DNA of 64,000 nt from Steroidobacter agaridevorans (lineage in GTDB: Bacteria; Pseudomonadota; Gammaproteobacteria; Steroidobacterales; Steroidobacteraceae). The position numbers and the translations under genes are program-made. Shown here in pieces: positions 8,336 to 17,570 of the stretch. The DNA is taken from contig NZ_BLJO01000006.1 of the NCBI RefSeq assembly GCF_009932555.1, positions 281,648-345,647 of the forward strand, written 5' to 3'. Numbering within the stretch: position 1 is the stretch's first letter; each line of letters begins with the position of its first letter. The notes under the pieces were generated by a model. That model did no database searches and had not been told where the DNA came from. It was given only the letters and a program-made list of their open reading frames with translations.

Positions 8336-9394
8336 ATGGCCGAAACCGGTCCTGAAACCATCAGCTCGTCTGCTCCCGGCGATTCGTCGAGGACCCGTCG
8401 TGCACACACGTACAGTCGATTGACGACAGCTATCGCCGTGCTCGCGCTGGCGATCGCCGGCTATAGCTTGTTCCGTTTGGACTCGATGCGGGACAAGCTC
8501 GACACCGCCAACGACACGCTGGCCGCATCCAACTCGGACCGCGAGCTGCTGCGCGCCGAATTGAAGAGCCAGGCCAGCCGCGAGCGGCAGGCACATCGCG
8601 ATCTGAACCGTCGTCTGGATACGCTCAACGACGCGCCTCAACAACTGCAGGAGCTGGCCTCTTCGGTCGAGGAGCTGCGCGGTCGTGCCGAAGGGCCGGA
8701 GCGCGCATGGTCACGTTCCGAGGCATTGTTTCTTCTCGAGCTGGCGCAGCGCCGGCTGACGCTGGAACGTGACGTCGAAACCGCGATCGTCGCGTTGGAA
8801 TCGGCGGATCTGCGCCTGGCATCGCTGCGAGACGCGTCGTTCGCCGCCGTTCGCCAGGAGATCGCCAAGGAGCTGCAAGCGCTGCGCGCCGTGCAGTTAC
8901 CGGATACCACCGGCATTCTCTCCCGCCTGATCAGCGCCGAAGAGCGCGCCAGCAAGGCCCCGGTCAAAGGCATCCTGCTGACCGAGCGCAACGGCCTCGA
9001 TCGCAGCAAGCTGCCGGACGGAATGTTTGCTCGCGCCGCCGCCGTTCTCAGCGAGACCTTCTCGAATCTCATCGTCGTGCGCAAAGTGGACGGAGTGTCC
9101 GGCAGCGTGATCACGGCCGAGGAAGCGCTGCTGAGACGCCAGCATCTGCAGTTGTTGTTCTTCGCGGCCCGCACGGCAGTGATCCGTCATGACGAGCAGG
9201 CCTATCGCACGGCGCTGGCCGGCGCGCGCCGCTCGCTCGGAGAATTCTTCGATCTCTCCAAGCCCGAGACGCAGGCGCTGCTGAACGAAGTGCAGGCGCT
9301 GGAGCCGATCAATGTCGATCCCCAGCTGCCGAGCGTGAGCGGCTCGACGAACGCCCTGCGCCGGATGGTTCCGTCGCGCCGAGGTCCGGAGTAA
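8336..9394 (+). CDS. hemX: HemX family protein (HemX-like membrane protein)
   Basis: About 352-residue protein with an N-terminal cytoplasmic tail, one membrane helix (AIAVLALAIAGYSLFRL), a coiled coil rich in Arg/Glu, and a C-terminal region of the HemX family. Although often annotated as uroporphyrinogen-III C-methyltransferase, HemX lacks the methyltransferase fold; its role is unclear. The ATG at 8336 is chosen. A TTG at 8282 would overlap hemD and add 18 residues, and neither start has a strong ribosome-binding site. It is followed by hemY after 6 nt. Confidence 0.88.
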   Translation: MAETGPETISSSAPGDSSRTRRAHTYSRLTTAIAVLALAIAGYSLFRLDSMRDKLDTANDTLAASNSDRELLRAELKSQASRERQAHRDLNRRLDTLNDAPQQLQELASSVEELRGRAEGPERAWSRSEALFLLELAQRRLTLERDVETAIVALESADLRLASLRDASFAAVRQEIAKELQALRAVQLPDTTGILSRLISAEERASKAPVKGILLTERNGLDRSKLPDGMFARAAAVLSETFSNLIVVRKVDGVSGSVITAEEALLRRQHLQLLFFAARTAVIRHDEQAYRTALAGARRSLGEFFDLSKPETQALLNEVQALEPINVDPQLPSVSGSTNALRRMVPSRRGPE

Positions 9395-9400
9395 GCACGG

Positions 9401-10642
9401 ATGAGAAGCGGCCTTTACATCGCCGCGGCGATGATCATCGCCGGCCTGCTCGCCAACATCGTGTTGGGCGATCCGGGTTACGTAGCGCTGCGCTTCGCCG
9501 GACGACTGATCGAAATGTCGGCGGTGACGTTCGGCCTGGTGCTGATCGCCGGCTACTTCGCGGTGAGATTGTTGATCAAGCTCATCACCGCGCGCCGCGC
9601 GTGGAAGGAAGCGCAAGAAGCACGACGCCATGAGCGTGCACGTCGCAGCTTTGCTCAAGGCATCCTGGAATTGTCCGAGGGCAATTGGGAAGCGGCCGAA
9701 ACCACCCTGACCCGGAACGTGCGTGAAGCGGAGTATCCCGCCGCTCACTACCTGACGGCAGCTCGCGCCGCCGACCTGCAGGGCGCGGCGGAACGTCGCG
9801 ACGAACTTCTGCAGCGTGCTTTGGAAGTTGCGCCCGATCGTCGCGCGCCGGCGCTGGTCATGCAGGCCGAGGTGTTGCTTAAGCACAAGCAACTGCAGGC
9901 TGCGCTGACCACGCTCGAACAACTCGAAGCGACCAAAGAACAGAATGCGCGGGGCTTGCTGCTGCTGGCTCGCGTCTATCGACAGCTCGGCGATTGGCAA
10001 AAGCTGCAGGCACTGGAACCGCGACTCCGCAGCACTCGTGGCATCACAGCCGCGATGGCAGACGAAACCGTCGCGCAGGTTCATCTGGATCGTCTGAAAG
10101 ACGCCGGCACCCAGTGCGATCTGAATGAATTGAAAGCCGCCTGGAAAGAAACGTCCCGATCGCTGGCCAAGCATCCGGAAATCGTCGTCACGTACGCGCG
10201 CGCGTCCATGGCTTGTGGCGATCACGAAGCTGCGGAATCGGCCCTGCGCGACTGCATCAACAAACAGTGGAACGAGTCCGCGGTGCTGGCGTACGGCGAA
10301 CTCGAAACCGACGAGCCACTGAAGACGTTGGATCGTGCGGAAGGCTGGCTAGCGGAGCACGGCGAAGATGCGGCCTTGTTGTTCACGTGCGCGCAGCTCG
10401 CCACTCGTGCAGAGCTCTACGGCAAAGCACGTAGCTTCCTCGAAACCAGCATCGCGATCCGCCCGCGCCTCGAGGCGTATCAGCTGCTCGCGAGCCTGAT
10501 GGATCAGCTGGGCGAGCGCGAACGCTCGGTGAAAGCGTTGAACGATGCTCTCGCATTCGCCGTGGGCCGCAAAGCCAACCTCCCGAAGATTCGCGCGCGC
10601 CGCTTCCAGGAACGCAGACAGAGCGATCGGCGGAGAAGCTGA
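9401..10642 (+). CDS. hemY: HemY tetratricopeptide membrane protein
   Basis: 413-residue inner-membrane protein. Two N-terminal membrane helices (about 5-25 and 42-60) precede a basic linker (AWKEAQEARRHERARR) and a long TPR-like alpha-helical solenoid in the cytoplasm or periplasm. HemY proteins act late in haem metabolism by an undefined mechanism and always accompany hemX in this type of operon. This HemY is unrelated to the protoporphyrinogen oxidase of the same name in Bacillus. An 8-nt gap separates it from the flavoprotein gene that follows. Confidence 0.93.
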   Translation: MRSGLYIAAAMIIAGLLANIVLGDPGYVALRFAGRLIEMSAVTFGLVLIAGYFAVRLLIKLITARRAWKEAQEARRHERARRSFAQGILELSEGNWEAAETTLTRNVREAEYPAAHYLTAARAADLQGAAERRDELLQRALEVAPDRRAPALVMQAEVLLKHKQLQAALTTLEQLEATKEQNARGLLLLARVYRQLGDWQKLQALEPRLRSTRGITAAMADETVAQVHLDRLKDAGTQCDLNELKAAWKETSRSLAKHPEIVVTYARASMACGDHEAAESALRDCINKQWNESAVLAYGELETDEPLKTLDRAEGWLAEHGEDAALLFTCAQLATRAELYGKARSFLETSIAIRPRLEAYQLLASLMDQLGERERSVKALNDALAFAVGRKANLPKIRARRFQERRQSDRRRS

Positions 10643-10650
10643 GTTTTCTC

Positions 10651-11730
10651 ATGTCCGCTCCCCGGCCCTACGCTCGCGTCACGCTGCTACCGTCGCAGCA
10701 GATCCTCACTGTCGAACGCGGCGAGACCATTCTCGACGCCGCGTTACGCGCGGGATTGAATCTTCCTCACAGCTGCAAGGGCGGGCATTGCTCGTCGTGC
10801 CGTGCCCGCATCCGTCAGGGCGAAGTAAGTTATCCGCACGGCCGCCCGCTGGGATTGATGGCGGATGAAGAACGCGACGGTTATGCCCTGCTCTGTCAGG
10901 CGCACACAGCGAGCGAAGATCTCACCATCGAAGTGCGCGAGATCCGGCCGCCGGTGCCGGAGATCGTCGTCAAGAGCCTGCCCTGTCGCATCGAGCGGCT
11001 GGAGCGTCTCACGCCCGAAATCATGGCGGTGTTCCTGCGGGTGCCGGCCAGCGAATATTTCCATTTCGTGCCTGGCCAATACCTGGACGTGATGCTGCCG
11101 CAGAACCGGCGCCGCAGTTTCTCGATTGCGAGCACGCCGGGTGACGGCAAAATGCTCGAGCTGCATATCCGTCGCGTGTCGAGCGGCGAATTCACGCAGC
11201 AACTGTTCGATGGCACGCTGGAAAAATCACTGCTGCGGATCGAAGGGCCCCTCGGACAGTTCTGGTTCCGTCGCGAATCGCCGCGACCGGCGTTGTTGAT
11301 TGGCGGCGGCACGGGCTACGCGCCGCTGCGCTCGATGCTTCACAGCCTGCTCGAAGTCGGCGATCGCCGGCAGCTGTATCTCTATTGGGGTGCGCAGGCT
11401 GCTCCAGATCTGTACGAGGACGCTCACCTCCGAGCGTTGTGCCAGAAACATCCGAATCTGCACTACATCCCCGTGCTCTCGGCGCCGCGTCCCGAAGACC
11501 GGTGGCAAGGCCGAACGGGCTGGGTTCACGCCGCGGCCCTGGAAGATCATCCCGACCTCGCCAACCTCGACGTTTATGCCAGCGGCCCGCCAGTGATGGT
11601 CGAGACGATCCGCCACGAGTTCACGCATCGTGGCCTGCCGCCCGAGCAACTGTTCTTCGATTCGTTCGATTACGCGCCCGACGTGCTGGCCAAGCTCGGC
11701 AGCGCGTTCATGCCTTCACAGGATCTTTAG
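10651..11730 (+). CDS. 2Fe-2S ferredoxin-type NAD(P)H reductase (AscD-like)
   Basis: 359-residue redox protein resembling CDP-6-deoxy-L-threo-D-glycero-4-hexulose-3-dehydrase reductase. An N-terminal plant-type 2Fe-2S domain has cysteines 42, 47, 50 and 82. A FAD-binding domain (RRSFSIASTP) and a NAD-binding domain (LIGGGTGYAPLRSML) follow, with the C-terminal FDSFDYAP. It passes electrons from NAD(P)H through FAD to the iron-sulfur cluster and on to an unknown partner. The sugar-dehydrase name is often transferred to such proteins without evidence, so I leave the substrate open. It is probably the last gene of the hem operon. Confidence 0.88.
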   Translation: MSAPRPYARVTLLPSQQILTVERGETILDAALRAGLNLPHSCKGGHCSSCRARIRQGEVSYPHGRPLGLMADEERDGYALLCQAHTASEDLTIEVREIRPPVPEIVVKSLPCRIERLERLTPEIMAVFLRVPASEYFHFVPGQYLDVMLPQNRRRSFSIASTPGDGKMLELHIRRVSSGEFTQQLFDGTLEKSLLRIEGPLGQFWFRRESPRPALLIGGGTGYAPLRSMLHSLLEVGDRRQLYLYWGAQAAPDLYEDAHLRALCQKHPNLHYIPVLSAPRPEDRWQGRTGWVHAAALEDHPDLANLDVYASGPPVMVETIRHEFTHRGLPPEQLFFDSFDYAPDVLAKLGSAFMPSQDL

Positions 11731-12682
11731 CTCGCAGCAGGTCGGCGAGCGCCGCTTTCAGTTCGGGATAGCGGAATGCGAAGCCGGCGCTCAGCGCTTT
11801 GGTGGGCAGCACCTTTTGCCCTTCGAGCAGCAGCTGTGACATTTCACCGAGCGTCGCTCGCAAGATTCCAGCCGGCACGCGCACCGGAATCGATCGACCG
11901 AATTGCGCCGACAATGTCTCCGCAAACTCCTGCTGTCGAACCGGCTGCGGCGAAGTGACATTGATGCCGCCGCTCATGTCTTCCTGCTTGATACAGAACC
12001 ACAACAGGTCGAGCAGATCGTCGATGTGGACCCACGACTGCCATTGCCGCCCGGTGCCCAGCACCACGCGCAGACGCATGCGAGCGGCCGGAATCAGCTT
12101 CGGCAGCGTGCCGCCCGACATACCTAGCACGATACCGAACCGCAGCCGACACACACGAACGTCGTATTCCTCGGCCGCTTGTGCCGCCAGCTCCCATGCC
12201 TGGCATAGATGCGATTGAAAGATGGGCTGCCCACGTGCCGCTTCGGTGATTTCCTCGTCGCCGCGCACGCCGTAGTAACCGATCGCCGACGCATTGATCA
12301 GCACATCGGGCTTGTGTTCGAGCCGGGCGATCAGCTCGGTGAGCTTGTTTGTGACGCTCAACCGACTGTCGAGCAATTCCGTGCGACGCGCTGGAGTCCA
12401 CAGCCGATCGATAATGGGCGCGCCCGCAAGATTGACGATCACATCGATGCGCTCGCTCGAAAGAATTTCGTCGAGCGATGTAATCACGCGCACCATGGAG
12501 CCGAACACGTCGCGGGCATGCTGAGCATCGCGCGTCAGCGCAACGACGCTGTGACCATCGGCGAGCAACCTGCGGCAGAGTCTGCGACCGATGAAACCCG
12601 TCGCGCCGGTGACCAGCATGATCCCGGGCGCGTCCGAGCGGACGACCCGCCGCGGCATGCGCTGCCACTCGGGCCGGCTCAT
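11708..12682 (-). CDS. TIGR01777 family sugar-epimerase-like protein
   Basis: 324-residue extended short-chain dehydrogenase of the SDR39U1/YfcH type. The N-terminal nucleotide-binding motif is VTGATGFIGRRL; NLAGAPI, SAIGYYG and the C-terminal DUF1731 region (LLEGQKVLPTKALSAGF) are all present. The substrate is unknown. The ATG overlaps the stop of the upstream regulator gene by 4 nt. The 3' end overlaps the AscD-like gene by 23 nt on the opposite strand. Confidence 0.88.
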   Translation of the reverse strand: MSRPEWQRMPRRVVRSDAPGIMLVTGATGFIGRRLCRRLLADGHSVVALTRDAQHARDVFGSMVRVITSLDEILSSERIDVIVNLAGAPIIDRLWTPARRTELLDSRLSVTNKLTELIARLEHKPDVLINASAIGYYGVRGDEEITEAARGQPIFQSHLCQAWELAAQAAEEYDVRVCRLRFGIVLGMSGGTLPKLIPAARMRLRVVLGTGRQWQSWVHIDDLLDLLWFCIKQEDMSGGINVTSPQPVRQQEFAETLSAQFGRSIPVRVPAGILRATLGEMSQLLLEGQKVLPTKALSAGFAFRYPELKAALADLLRAKDPVKA

Positions 12683-13200
12683 GTGACGATCTTGGCGACC
12701 TTCGTGCCCATGCGCATGAGCTTCAGCAGCGTGGGTCGCGGCATGGTGCGGATCTGGTCGTACCAACCCGATAGCTCCTCGACGAACTCGAGCATATCGG
12801 CAATGCGTTGCTTCACCTGCTCGGGCGTCTCGTGATCCTTCCCGGCGTCGGCAGTAGCCTCACGCAGCATCTGCAGAGTCGGGTCGACTTCGCGCTTCTT
12901 ACGCCCATCCATGATCATGGTGAGCACTTCCCATATATCCTTGCGCGCCTGAAAGTAGTCGCGCCGATCGCCCAGTTGATGAGTCACGCTGACCAGATCC
13001 CACGCCTGCAGCTCCTTGATGCTGACGCTCACGTTGGAGCGCGCCACATTGAGCGTTTCCGCAATCTCGTCCGCGGTCAGCGGCGCCGGCGCCAGGAACA
13101 GCAGGGCGTGGATCTGGGCCACCGAACGGCTGACGCCCCAACGGCTGGCCATTTCGCCCCAATGGAGCACGCAACGATGCATCGTCGGGGTAAGCTGCAT
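12679..13200 (-). CDS. GbsR/MarR-family transcriptional regulator
   Basis: 173-residue DNA-binding protein with a winged-helix domain: SVAQIHALLFLAPAPLTADEIAETLNVARSNVS spans helices 2-4, with the recognition helix at LNVARSNVSVSIKEL. The HQLGDRRDYF wing and the helical C-terminus are typical of GbsR-like repressors. It is translationally coupled to the TIGR01777 gene downstream, so it may regulate that gene or the divergent epimerase gene at 13403. The 202-nt divergent spacer is AT-richer than its surroundings and probably contains both promoters. Confidence 0.87.
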   Translation of the reverse strand: MQLTPTMHRCVLHWGEMASRWGVSRSVAQIHALLFLAPAPLTADEIAETLNVARSNVSVSIKELQAWDLVSVTHQLGDRRDYFQARKDIWEVLTMIMDGRKKREVDPTLQMLREATADAGKDHETPEQVKQRIADMLEFVEELSGWYDQIRTMPRPTLLKLMRMGTKVAKIVT

Positions 13201-13402
13201 TTACTTCCTGCCCTCGCGGCTTCATACCGCGAAAAGTCTTCGATTAAGTTGGTCTTGCGATCATCAGGCGCGTTGAACTCAGGGGAGTCGCTGCATCCGA
13301 TAGCGGTTCATCGCCGCAGTCTAGACCCATCCGTAATTTCTGTCTTTTCTGAAATTTAAATATGCACCGACGCCGTGTCAAGTCGATGACCCGAGGGCGC
13401 GC

Positions 13403-14284
13403 ATGAGCGCGGCTCGCCCTCATATCCTGATTGCCGGGTGTGGCTATGTGGGCCAGCGCCTGGCCGCCCGCCTGCGTGACCGGTATGAGGTCACCGCCCT
13501 GGTCCGCGCGAACGACAAGGCCGCCGCATTGGACCGCCAGGGCTTGAAGACCCTCGCCATCGACCTGGATCGGGTGCGGGCCGGGGCCAGCCTTCCCGAG
13601 CGCCTGGATCAGGAAGCCATCGTTTACCTGGCGCCGCCGCCCAGCTCGGGCGAGAGCGACCTGCGGCTCGACCGTTTCCTGCACCTGGCGTTCGTGCCGC
13701 CGAAGAGCTTCGTTTATATGAGCACGACCGGTGTGTATGGCGACGCCGAGGGCGGCCTGGTCGACGAAAGCACGCCGGTGATGCCGCGGACGGATCGCGC
13801 CCGCCGGCGGGTCAGCGCCGAGGAAATGACCCGGGTGTGGTGTCACGAACGACGCGTCCGGCGGGTCGTGTTGAGAGTGCCGGGAATCTATGGCCCCGAT
13901 CGATTGCCGCTGGAACGATTGCGAAAGTCAGAGCCGGTGGTGCGGCCCGAAGACGCCGGCATCAGCAACCGCATTCATGTGGATGACCTGGTCGCGGCCT
14001 GTGAGGCGGCGATCGAGAACAAAGAAGCGCGTGGCGTTTACAACGTCACCGATGGCAACTCCATCAGCTCGACTGCCTTCCTCGACCTGGTCGCGAAGAT
14101 CGCCGGCCTGCCGCCGCCGCCGCGCGTTTCGATGGAAGAAGCCCAGCTCACGTTCAGCCCCGAACGCCTGTCCTTCCTCAACGAATCGCGCCGGGTCAGC
14201 AACGATCGCATGCTGAAACACCTGGGCGTGAAGCCGCGCTATACCGACCCGGAGGCCGGCATTCGCGCCAGCCTGGAACGCTAA
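13403..14284 (+). CDS. SDR / NAD-dependent epimerase-like protein (YeeZ-like)
   Basis: 293-residue Rossmann-fold protein. The N-terminus is ILIAGCGYVGQRLA, with the glycine pattern GxGxxG, and later motifs are FVYMSTTGVYGD and RVPGIYGPDR. The classical YxxxK catalytic pair is not evident; the GVYGD region has only one Tyr of the usual motif. It may be an atypical nucleotide-sugar epimerase or a structural homologue. It is transcribed away from the GbsR-like gene and overlaps the convergent parA-like gene by 4 nt. Confidence 0.82.
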   Translation: MSAARPHILIAGCGYVGQRLAARLRDRYEVTALVRANDKAAALDRQGLKTLAIDLDRVRAGASLPERLDQEAIVYLAPPPSSGESDLRLDRFLHLAFVPPKSFVYMSTTGVYGDAEGGLVDESTPVMPRTDRARRRVSAEEMTRVWCHERRVRRVVLRVPGIYGPDRLPLERLRKSEPVVRPEDAGISNRIHVDDLVAACEAAIENKEARGVYNVTDGNSISSTAFLDLVAKIAGLPPPPRVSMEEAQLTFSPERLSFLNESRRVSNDRMLKHLGVKPRYTDPEAGIRASLER

Positions 14285-14922
14285 CTCGGCTGGCTCTTTT
14301 TACTATCGAGCCACTTGGTGATGGGCTTCCACTGCTCCCAGTCCGGGCTGGCCAGATACTCGGGCAGCTCGAAAATGCTCATGCCGCGCTGGTAGGCCCG
14401 CAGATAGTTGGTCGACTGGCGCAGCTGACCCAGGTACGGCACCTTGAGCTTGTCGAGGTACTGATCCAGCTCGTCGAACAGCAGTGTGTTTTCTCGCACG
14501 CGGTTCGCCACCATCCCCAAGCGCGCCTGTTGACGTTGCACCTTGCCCAGCTCGAGCAGCTCTTCCATGAAGCGCGCCGAGGCTTTCATATCGATGGGCG
14601 ACGGCATCACCGGAATGACGATGGTCTCGGCCCGCCGGACCAGCTCGTTCATCTCCCCGCCATGCGTCCGGGCCGGCGCGTCGATCACCAGCACGTCGGT
14701 ATCGCGCGGCACGCCTCGTATTCCTTCGTCATAGGCCGGCACGCCGGTAATCTTGGGCAGATCGTCCGGGCGCATCGCCAGCCAGTCCAGGCTGGACCGC
14801 TGCGGATCGTAGTCGGCAATCGCCACCTTGGCGTCCTGGCCCGCAAAGTAACAAGCGATGTTGGTCGCCAGGGTGCTCTTGCCGCTGCCGCCCTTGGAGT
14901 TCATTACCATCAAGTGGCGCAT
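14281..14922 (-). CDS. Orphan ParA-family ATPase
   Basis: 213-residue deviant Walker-A ATPase. NSKGGSGKSTLATNIA contains the two lysines of the ParA/MinD type, and VLVIDAPAR is the Walker B-like strand. No parB gene adjoins it, so it is not the chromosome-partitioning ParA. Such orphans position various cellular cargoes or have no known role. The ATG at 14922 is chosen for the adjacent AGGA and because the P-loop then lies near residue 10; longer upstream reading adds unrelated sequence across the dapF promoter region. Confidence 0.88.
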   Translation of the reverse strand: MRHLMVMNSKGGSGKSTLATNIACYFAGQDAKVAIADYDPQRSSLDWLAMRPDDLPKITGVPAYDEGIRGVPRDTDVLVIDAPARTHGGEMNELVRRAETIVIPVMPSPIDMKASARFMEELLELGKVQRQQARLGMVANRVRENTLLFDELDQYLDKLKVPYLGQLRQSTNYLRAYQRGMSIFELPEYLASPDWEQWKPITKWLDSKKSQPS

Positions 14923-15022
14923 GAAAATCCTCGCTTCGCCGGAAAGAAAACAATCTTGGGCCCGTCGGGGCGGGCCTGACTGTGCTGGGTTTCGCGTTGT
15001 TGCGAATGATATGCTTGCCGGC

Positions 15023-15847
15023 ATGCGCCTGTCTTTCACCAAGATGCAGGGCCTGGGCAACGACTTCATCGTGTTCGACGCTCCGGCCGGCATGGAATTG
15101 CCCTCCGCCGAAGTGTTTCGCCGCCTCGCCGACCGCCGCGTCGGCATCGGTTTCGATCAGGCGTTGGTGCTGATGCCGCCGTCCAAAGACGGCTTCGATG
15201 TGTTCTATCGCATCTTCAATGCCGACGGCTCCGAGGTCGAGCAGTGTGGCAACGGCGCCCGTTGTATCGCCAGCCTGGTCGCTCGCAAGCTCGGCAAGGC
15301 CAGCGTGCAGATGGACAGCCCCGGCGGCCAGATCAAAGGCTTCTTGAGGGATGACGGCCTCGTTTCCGTCGATATGGGTGTGCCCAACTTTTCTCCCGCC
15401 GCGCTGCCGTTCGACGCTTCACGCGAAGCCGACGTGTATCCGCTGCGTGTCGGCGAAAAGGAACTGCAGATCGGGGCGGTGTCGATGGGCAATCCGCATG
15501 CGGTCATGCAAGTGCCCTCGGTGCGGGATGCCGCCGTGGACACACTGGGGCCCGCGGTGGAGAATCATTCCCGCTTCGCGAAGCGCACCAACGTGGGCTT
15601 CATGGAAGTGGTGAGCCCGACTCACATCAGCTTGCGGGTGTTCGAGCGTGGCGTCGGTGAGACACAAGCCTGCGGGACTGGCGCGTGCGCGGCCGTCGCC
15701 GTCGGACGACGTTGGGGTTTGCTGCAAGAGGAAGTGCAGGTGGACGCGCCGGGCGGTCGCATGATCGTGCGCTGGCCGGGTCCAGGCGAAGCGCTGTGGC
15801 TCACCGGCCCGGCGGTCACCGTTTTCGAAGGGACGGTGGAAGTTTGA
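15023..15847 (+). CDS. dapF: Diaminopimelate epimerase
   Basis: 274-residue enzyme converting LL- to meso-diaminopimelate for lysine and peptidoglycan synthesis. The two catalytic cysteines are Cys75 (EQCGNGARC) and Cys217 (QACGTGACA), in the duplicated fold typical of the family. MQGLGNDFIVFDA is a standard N-terminal signature. The ATG at 15023 gives the family start; an in-frame ATG at 15011 would add four residues. It heads the dapF-DUF484-xerC cluster. Confidence 0.97.
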   Translation: MRLSFTKMQGLGNDFIVFDAPAGMELPSAEVFRRLADRRVGIGFDQALVLMPPSKDGFDVFYRIFNADGSEVEQCGNGARCIASLVARKLGKASVQMDSPGGQIKGFLRDDGLVSVDMGVPNFSPAALPFDASREADVYPLRVGEKELQIGAVSMGNPHAVMQVPSVRDAAVDTLGPAVENHSRFAKRTNVGFMEVVSPTHISLRVFERGVGETQACGTGACAAVAVGRRWGLLQEEVQVDAPGGRMIVRWPGPGEALWLTGPAVTVFEGTVEV

Positions 15848-15882
15848 GCGTTAGGAATCAAGCGGAAGAACAAGGCACCAGT

Positions 15883-16623
15883 ATGAGCAAGCAACCGGTC
15901 CGCGATGTGGAGAACCTCACCCCCGCGGTCAGCGGCAAGCTGGACGACGCTGGGCCCAGCGAGACCGAGATCGCCGACTACTTGCAGAACAATATCGATT
16001 TCTTCGAACGTCACGCCGCCCTGCTGACCAAATTGAAGCTCCCGCACAGCCGTGGCAACGCCACCGTGTCGCTGGTCGAGCGTCAGGTCTCCGCACTTCG
16101 TGACAAGAATCAGTCCTTGGAGTCGCGCCTGCGCGAGCTGATCGATGTAGCTCGAAGCAACGACGTGCTCGCTGCGAAGATTCACCGCCTCGCGTGTCGC
16201 CTGGTTCGTGCGCGCAGCGCCGCTACGTTGCTGGATTCTATGGAAACATCGCTGCGTGAAGATTTCGGCGCTTCCGAGTGGCTGCTGCTGCTCGCGCCGT
16301 CGCGTCAGACCGGTTTCAGCGGCATCGACAGCCGTCACCTGCGCTTGATCGATGCGAACGCCACGGAGTTGAAAATGTTCGACACGCTGTTCGAGTCCGC
16401 CCGCCCCCGCTGCGGTCAGATTCGCGACAGCCAACGTGACTTCCTGTTCGGCGCCGGCACCGTCGAGATCGGCTCCGCCGCGCTCGTGCCGCTCGGCCGC
16501 GAAGCCGGCTTCGGCCTGCTCGCGATCGGCAGCCCGGACGCGCAACGTTTCCACCCCACGATGAGCACCGACTTCCTGGCGCGCATCGGCGACCTGGTGA
16601 GCGAGGCCGTCGCGGCCGCTTGA
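15883..16623 (+). CDS. DUF484 family protein
   Basis: 246-residue cytoplasmic protein with DYLQNNIDFFERHAALLTKL, the N-terminal DUF484 motif, then a coiled coil and a GAF-like C-terminal domain. DUF484 proteins (E. coli YigA) almost always lie between dapF and xerC in Gammaproteobacteria, as here. No biochemical function is established. The ATG is at 15883; the upstream in-frame extension runs through dapF and is discarded. It ends 24 nt before xerC. Confidence 0.88.
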   Translation: MSKQPVRDVENLTPAVSGKLDDAGPSETEIADYLQNNIDFFERHAALLTKLKLPHSRGNATVSLVERQVSALRDKNQSLESRLRELIDVARSNDVLAAKIHRLACRLVRARSAATLLDSMETSLREDFGASEWLLLLAPSRQTGFSGIDSRHLRLIDANATELKMFDTLFESARPRCGQIRDSQRDFLFGAGTVEIGSAALVPLGREAGFGLLAIGSPDAQRFHPTMSTDFLARIGDLVSEAVAAA

Positions 16624-16647
16624 TTTCGCGGTCGTGGGCGTCGATCG

Positions 16648-17550
16648 ATGGATGAGTCCGCCCTGGCCTGGCTGCCCAAGTTCTTCAACCACCTGTCCGT
16701 GGAGCGGCGCATGTCGCCGCACACGGATTCCAACTATCGCCGCGACCTGAAACGTTTCGTCGCTCACTGCGATAAGGAAGGCGTGCCCGAGTGGTCGCGC
16801 GTCGACGGTCAGCACGTTCGTTCCTTTGCCGCCGCCGAGCATCGCAAAGGCGCCTCGCCTCGAACCATCCAACGACGTTTGAGCGCGCTCCGAAGTTTTT
16901 ATAACTTCCTGTTGCGCGAAGGCGTGACCAGGCTGAATCCCGCAGTCGAGGTGCAAGCCCCGAAGGCGAAGAAGCGTTTGCCCGCGACCATCGACGTCGA
17001 TCAGATGACGCGGTTGCTGAGCTTCCGCACCGACGAAGAAATCAGCGTGCGCGACAAGGCCATCATGGAATTGTTTTATTCCTCCGGCCTGCGTTTGTCC
17101 GAGCTGGTCGGCCTGGACCTCACCGACATCGACCTCGCGGACCGGACCGTTCGCGTGCTCGGCAAAGGCAGCAAGGCACGCGTGGTCCCGGTTGGCCGCC
17201 ACGCCGTTGAAGCCATCGGCCGCTGGCTGCTCGAGCGCGCCAAGCTCGCCGACGTAGGAAATAGCGCGCTATTCGTCGGCAAGCTCGGCGATCGCATCAG
17301 CCCGCGCTCGGTGCAGAAGCAAGTCGCGGCGTGGGCAAAGCATCAGGGCCTGGGCGTGCACGTTCATCCGCACATGTTCCGTCACTCGTTCGCCACCCAT
17401 CTGCTCGAATCGAGCCAGGACCTGCGCGGCGTGCAGGAACTGCTGGGCCACGCGAACATAGCAACGACTCAGATTTACACCCACCTTGATTTTCAGCACC
17501 TCGCCAAGATCTACGATGCGGCCCACCCGCGGGCGCGCCGCAAGACCTGA
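16648..17550 (+). CDS. xerC: Tyrosine recombinase XerC
   Basis: 300-residue site-specific recombinase that resolves chromosome dimers at dif together with XerD. The N-terminal SAM-like domain is followed by the catalytic domain with Arg149 (SGLRLSEL), the active-site lysine in GKGSKAR, His242 and Arg245 (HMFRHS), His268 (LLGHAN) and the nucleophile Tyr277 (QIYTHL). The dapF-DUF484-xerC context separates it from XerD or phage integrases. No dif-like site was recognised in the window. Confidence 0.96.
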   Translation: MDESALAWLPKFFNHLSVERRMSPHTDSNYRRDLKRFVAHCDKEGVPEWSRVDGQHVRSFAAAEHRKGASPRTIQRRLSALRSFYNFLLREGVTRLNPAVEVQAPKAKKRLPATIDVDQMTRLLSFRTDEEISVRDKAIMELFYSSGLRLSELVGLDLTDIDLADRTVRVLGKGSKARVVPVGRHAVEAIGRWLLERAKLADVGNSALFVGKLGDRISPRSVQKQVAAWAKHQGLGVHVHPHMFRHSFATHLLESSQDLRGVQELLGHANIATTQIYTHLDFQHLAKIYDAAHPRARRKT

Positions 17551-17570
17551 CAGCGCGAAAAGCAGACACC

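Noticed and set aside
15622-17202. Long reverse-strand frame of 526 codons over DUF484 and xerC
   Set aside because: It lies opposite two well-supported genes with catalytic residues; GC-rich codon bias produces such shadow frames.
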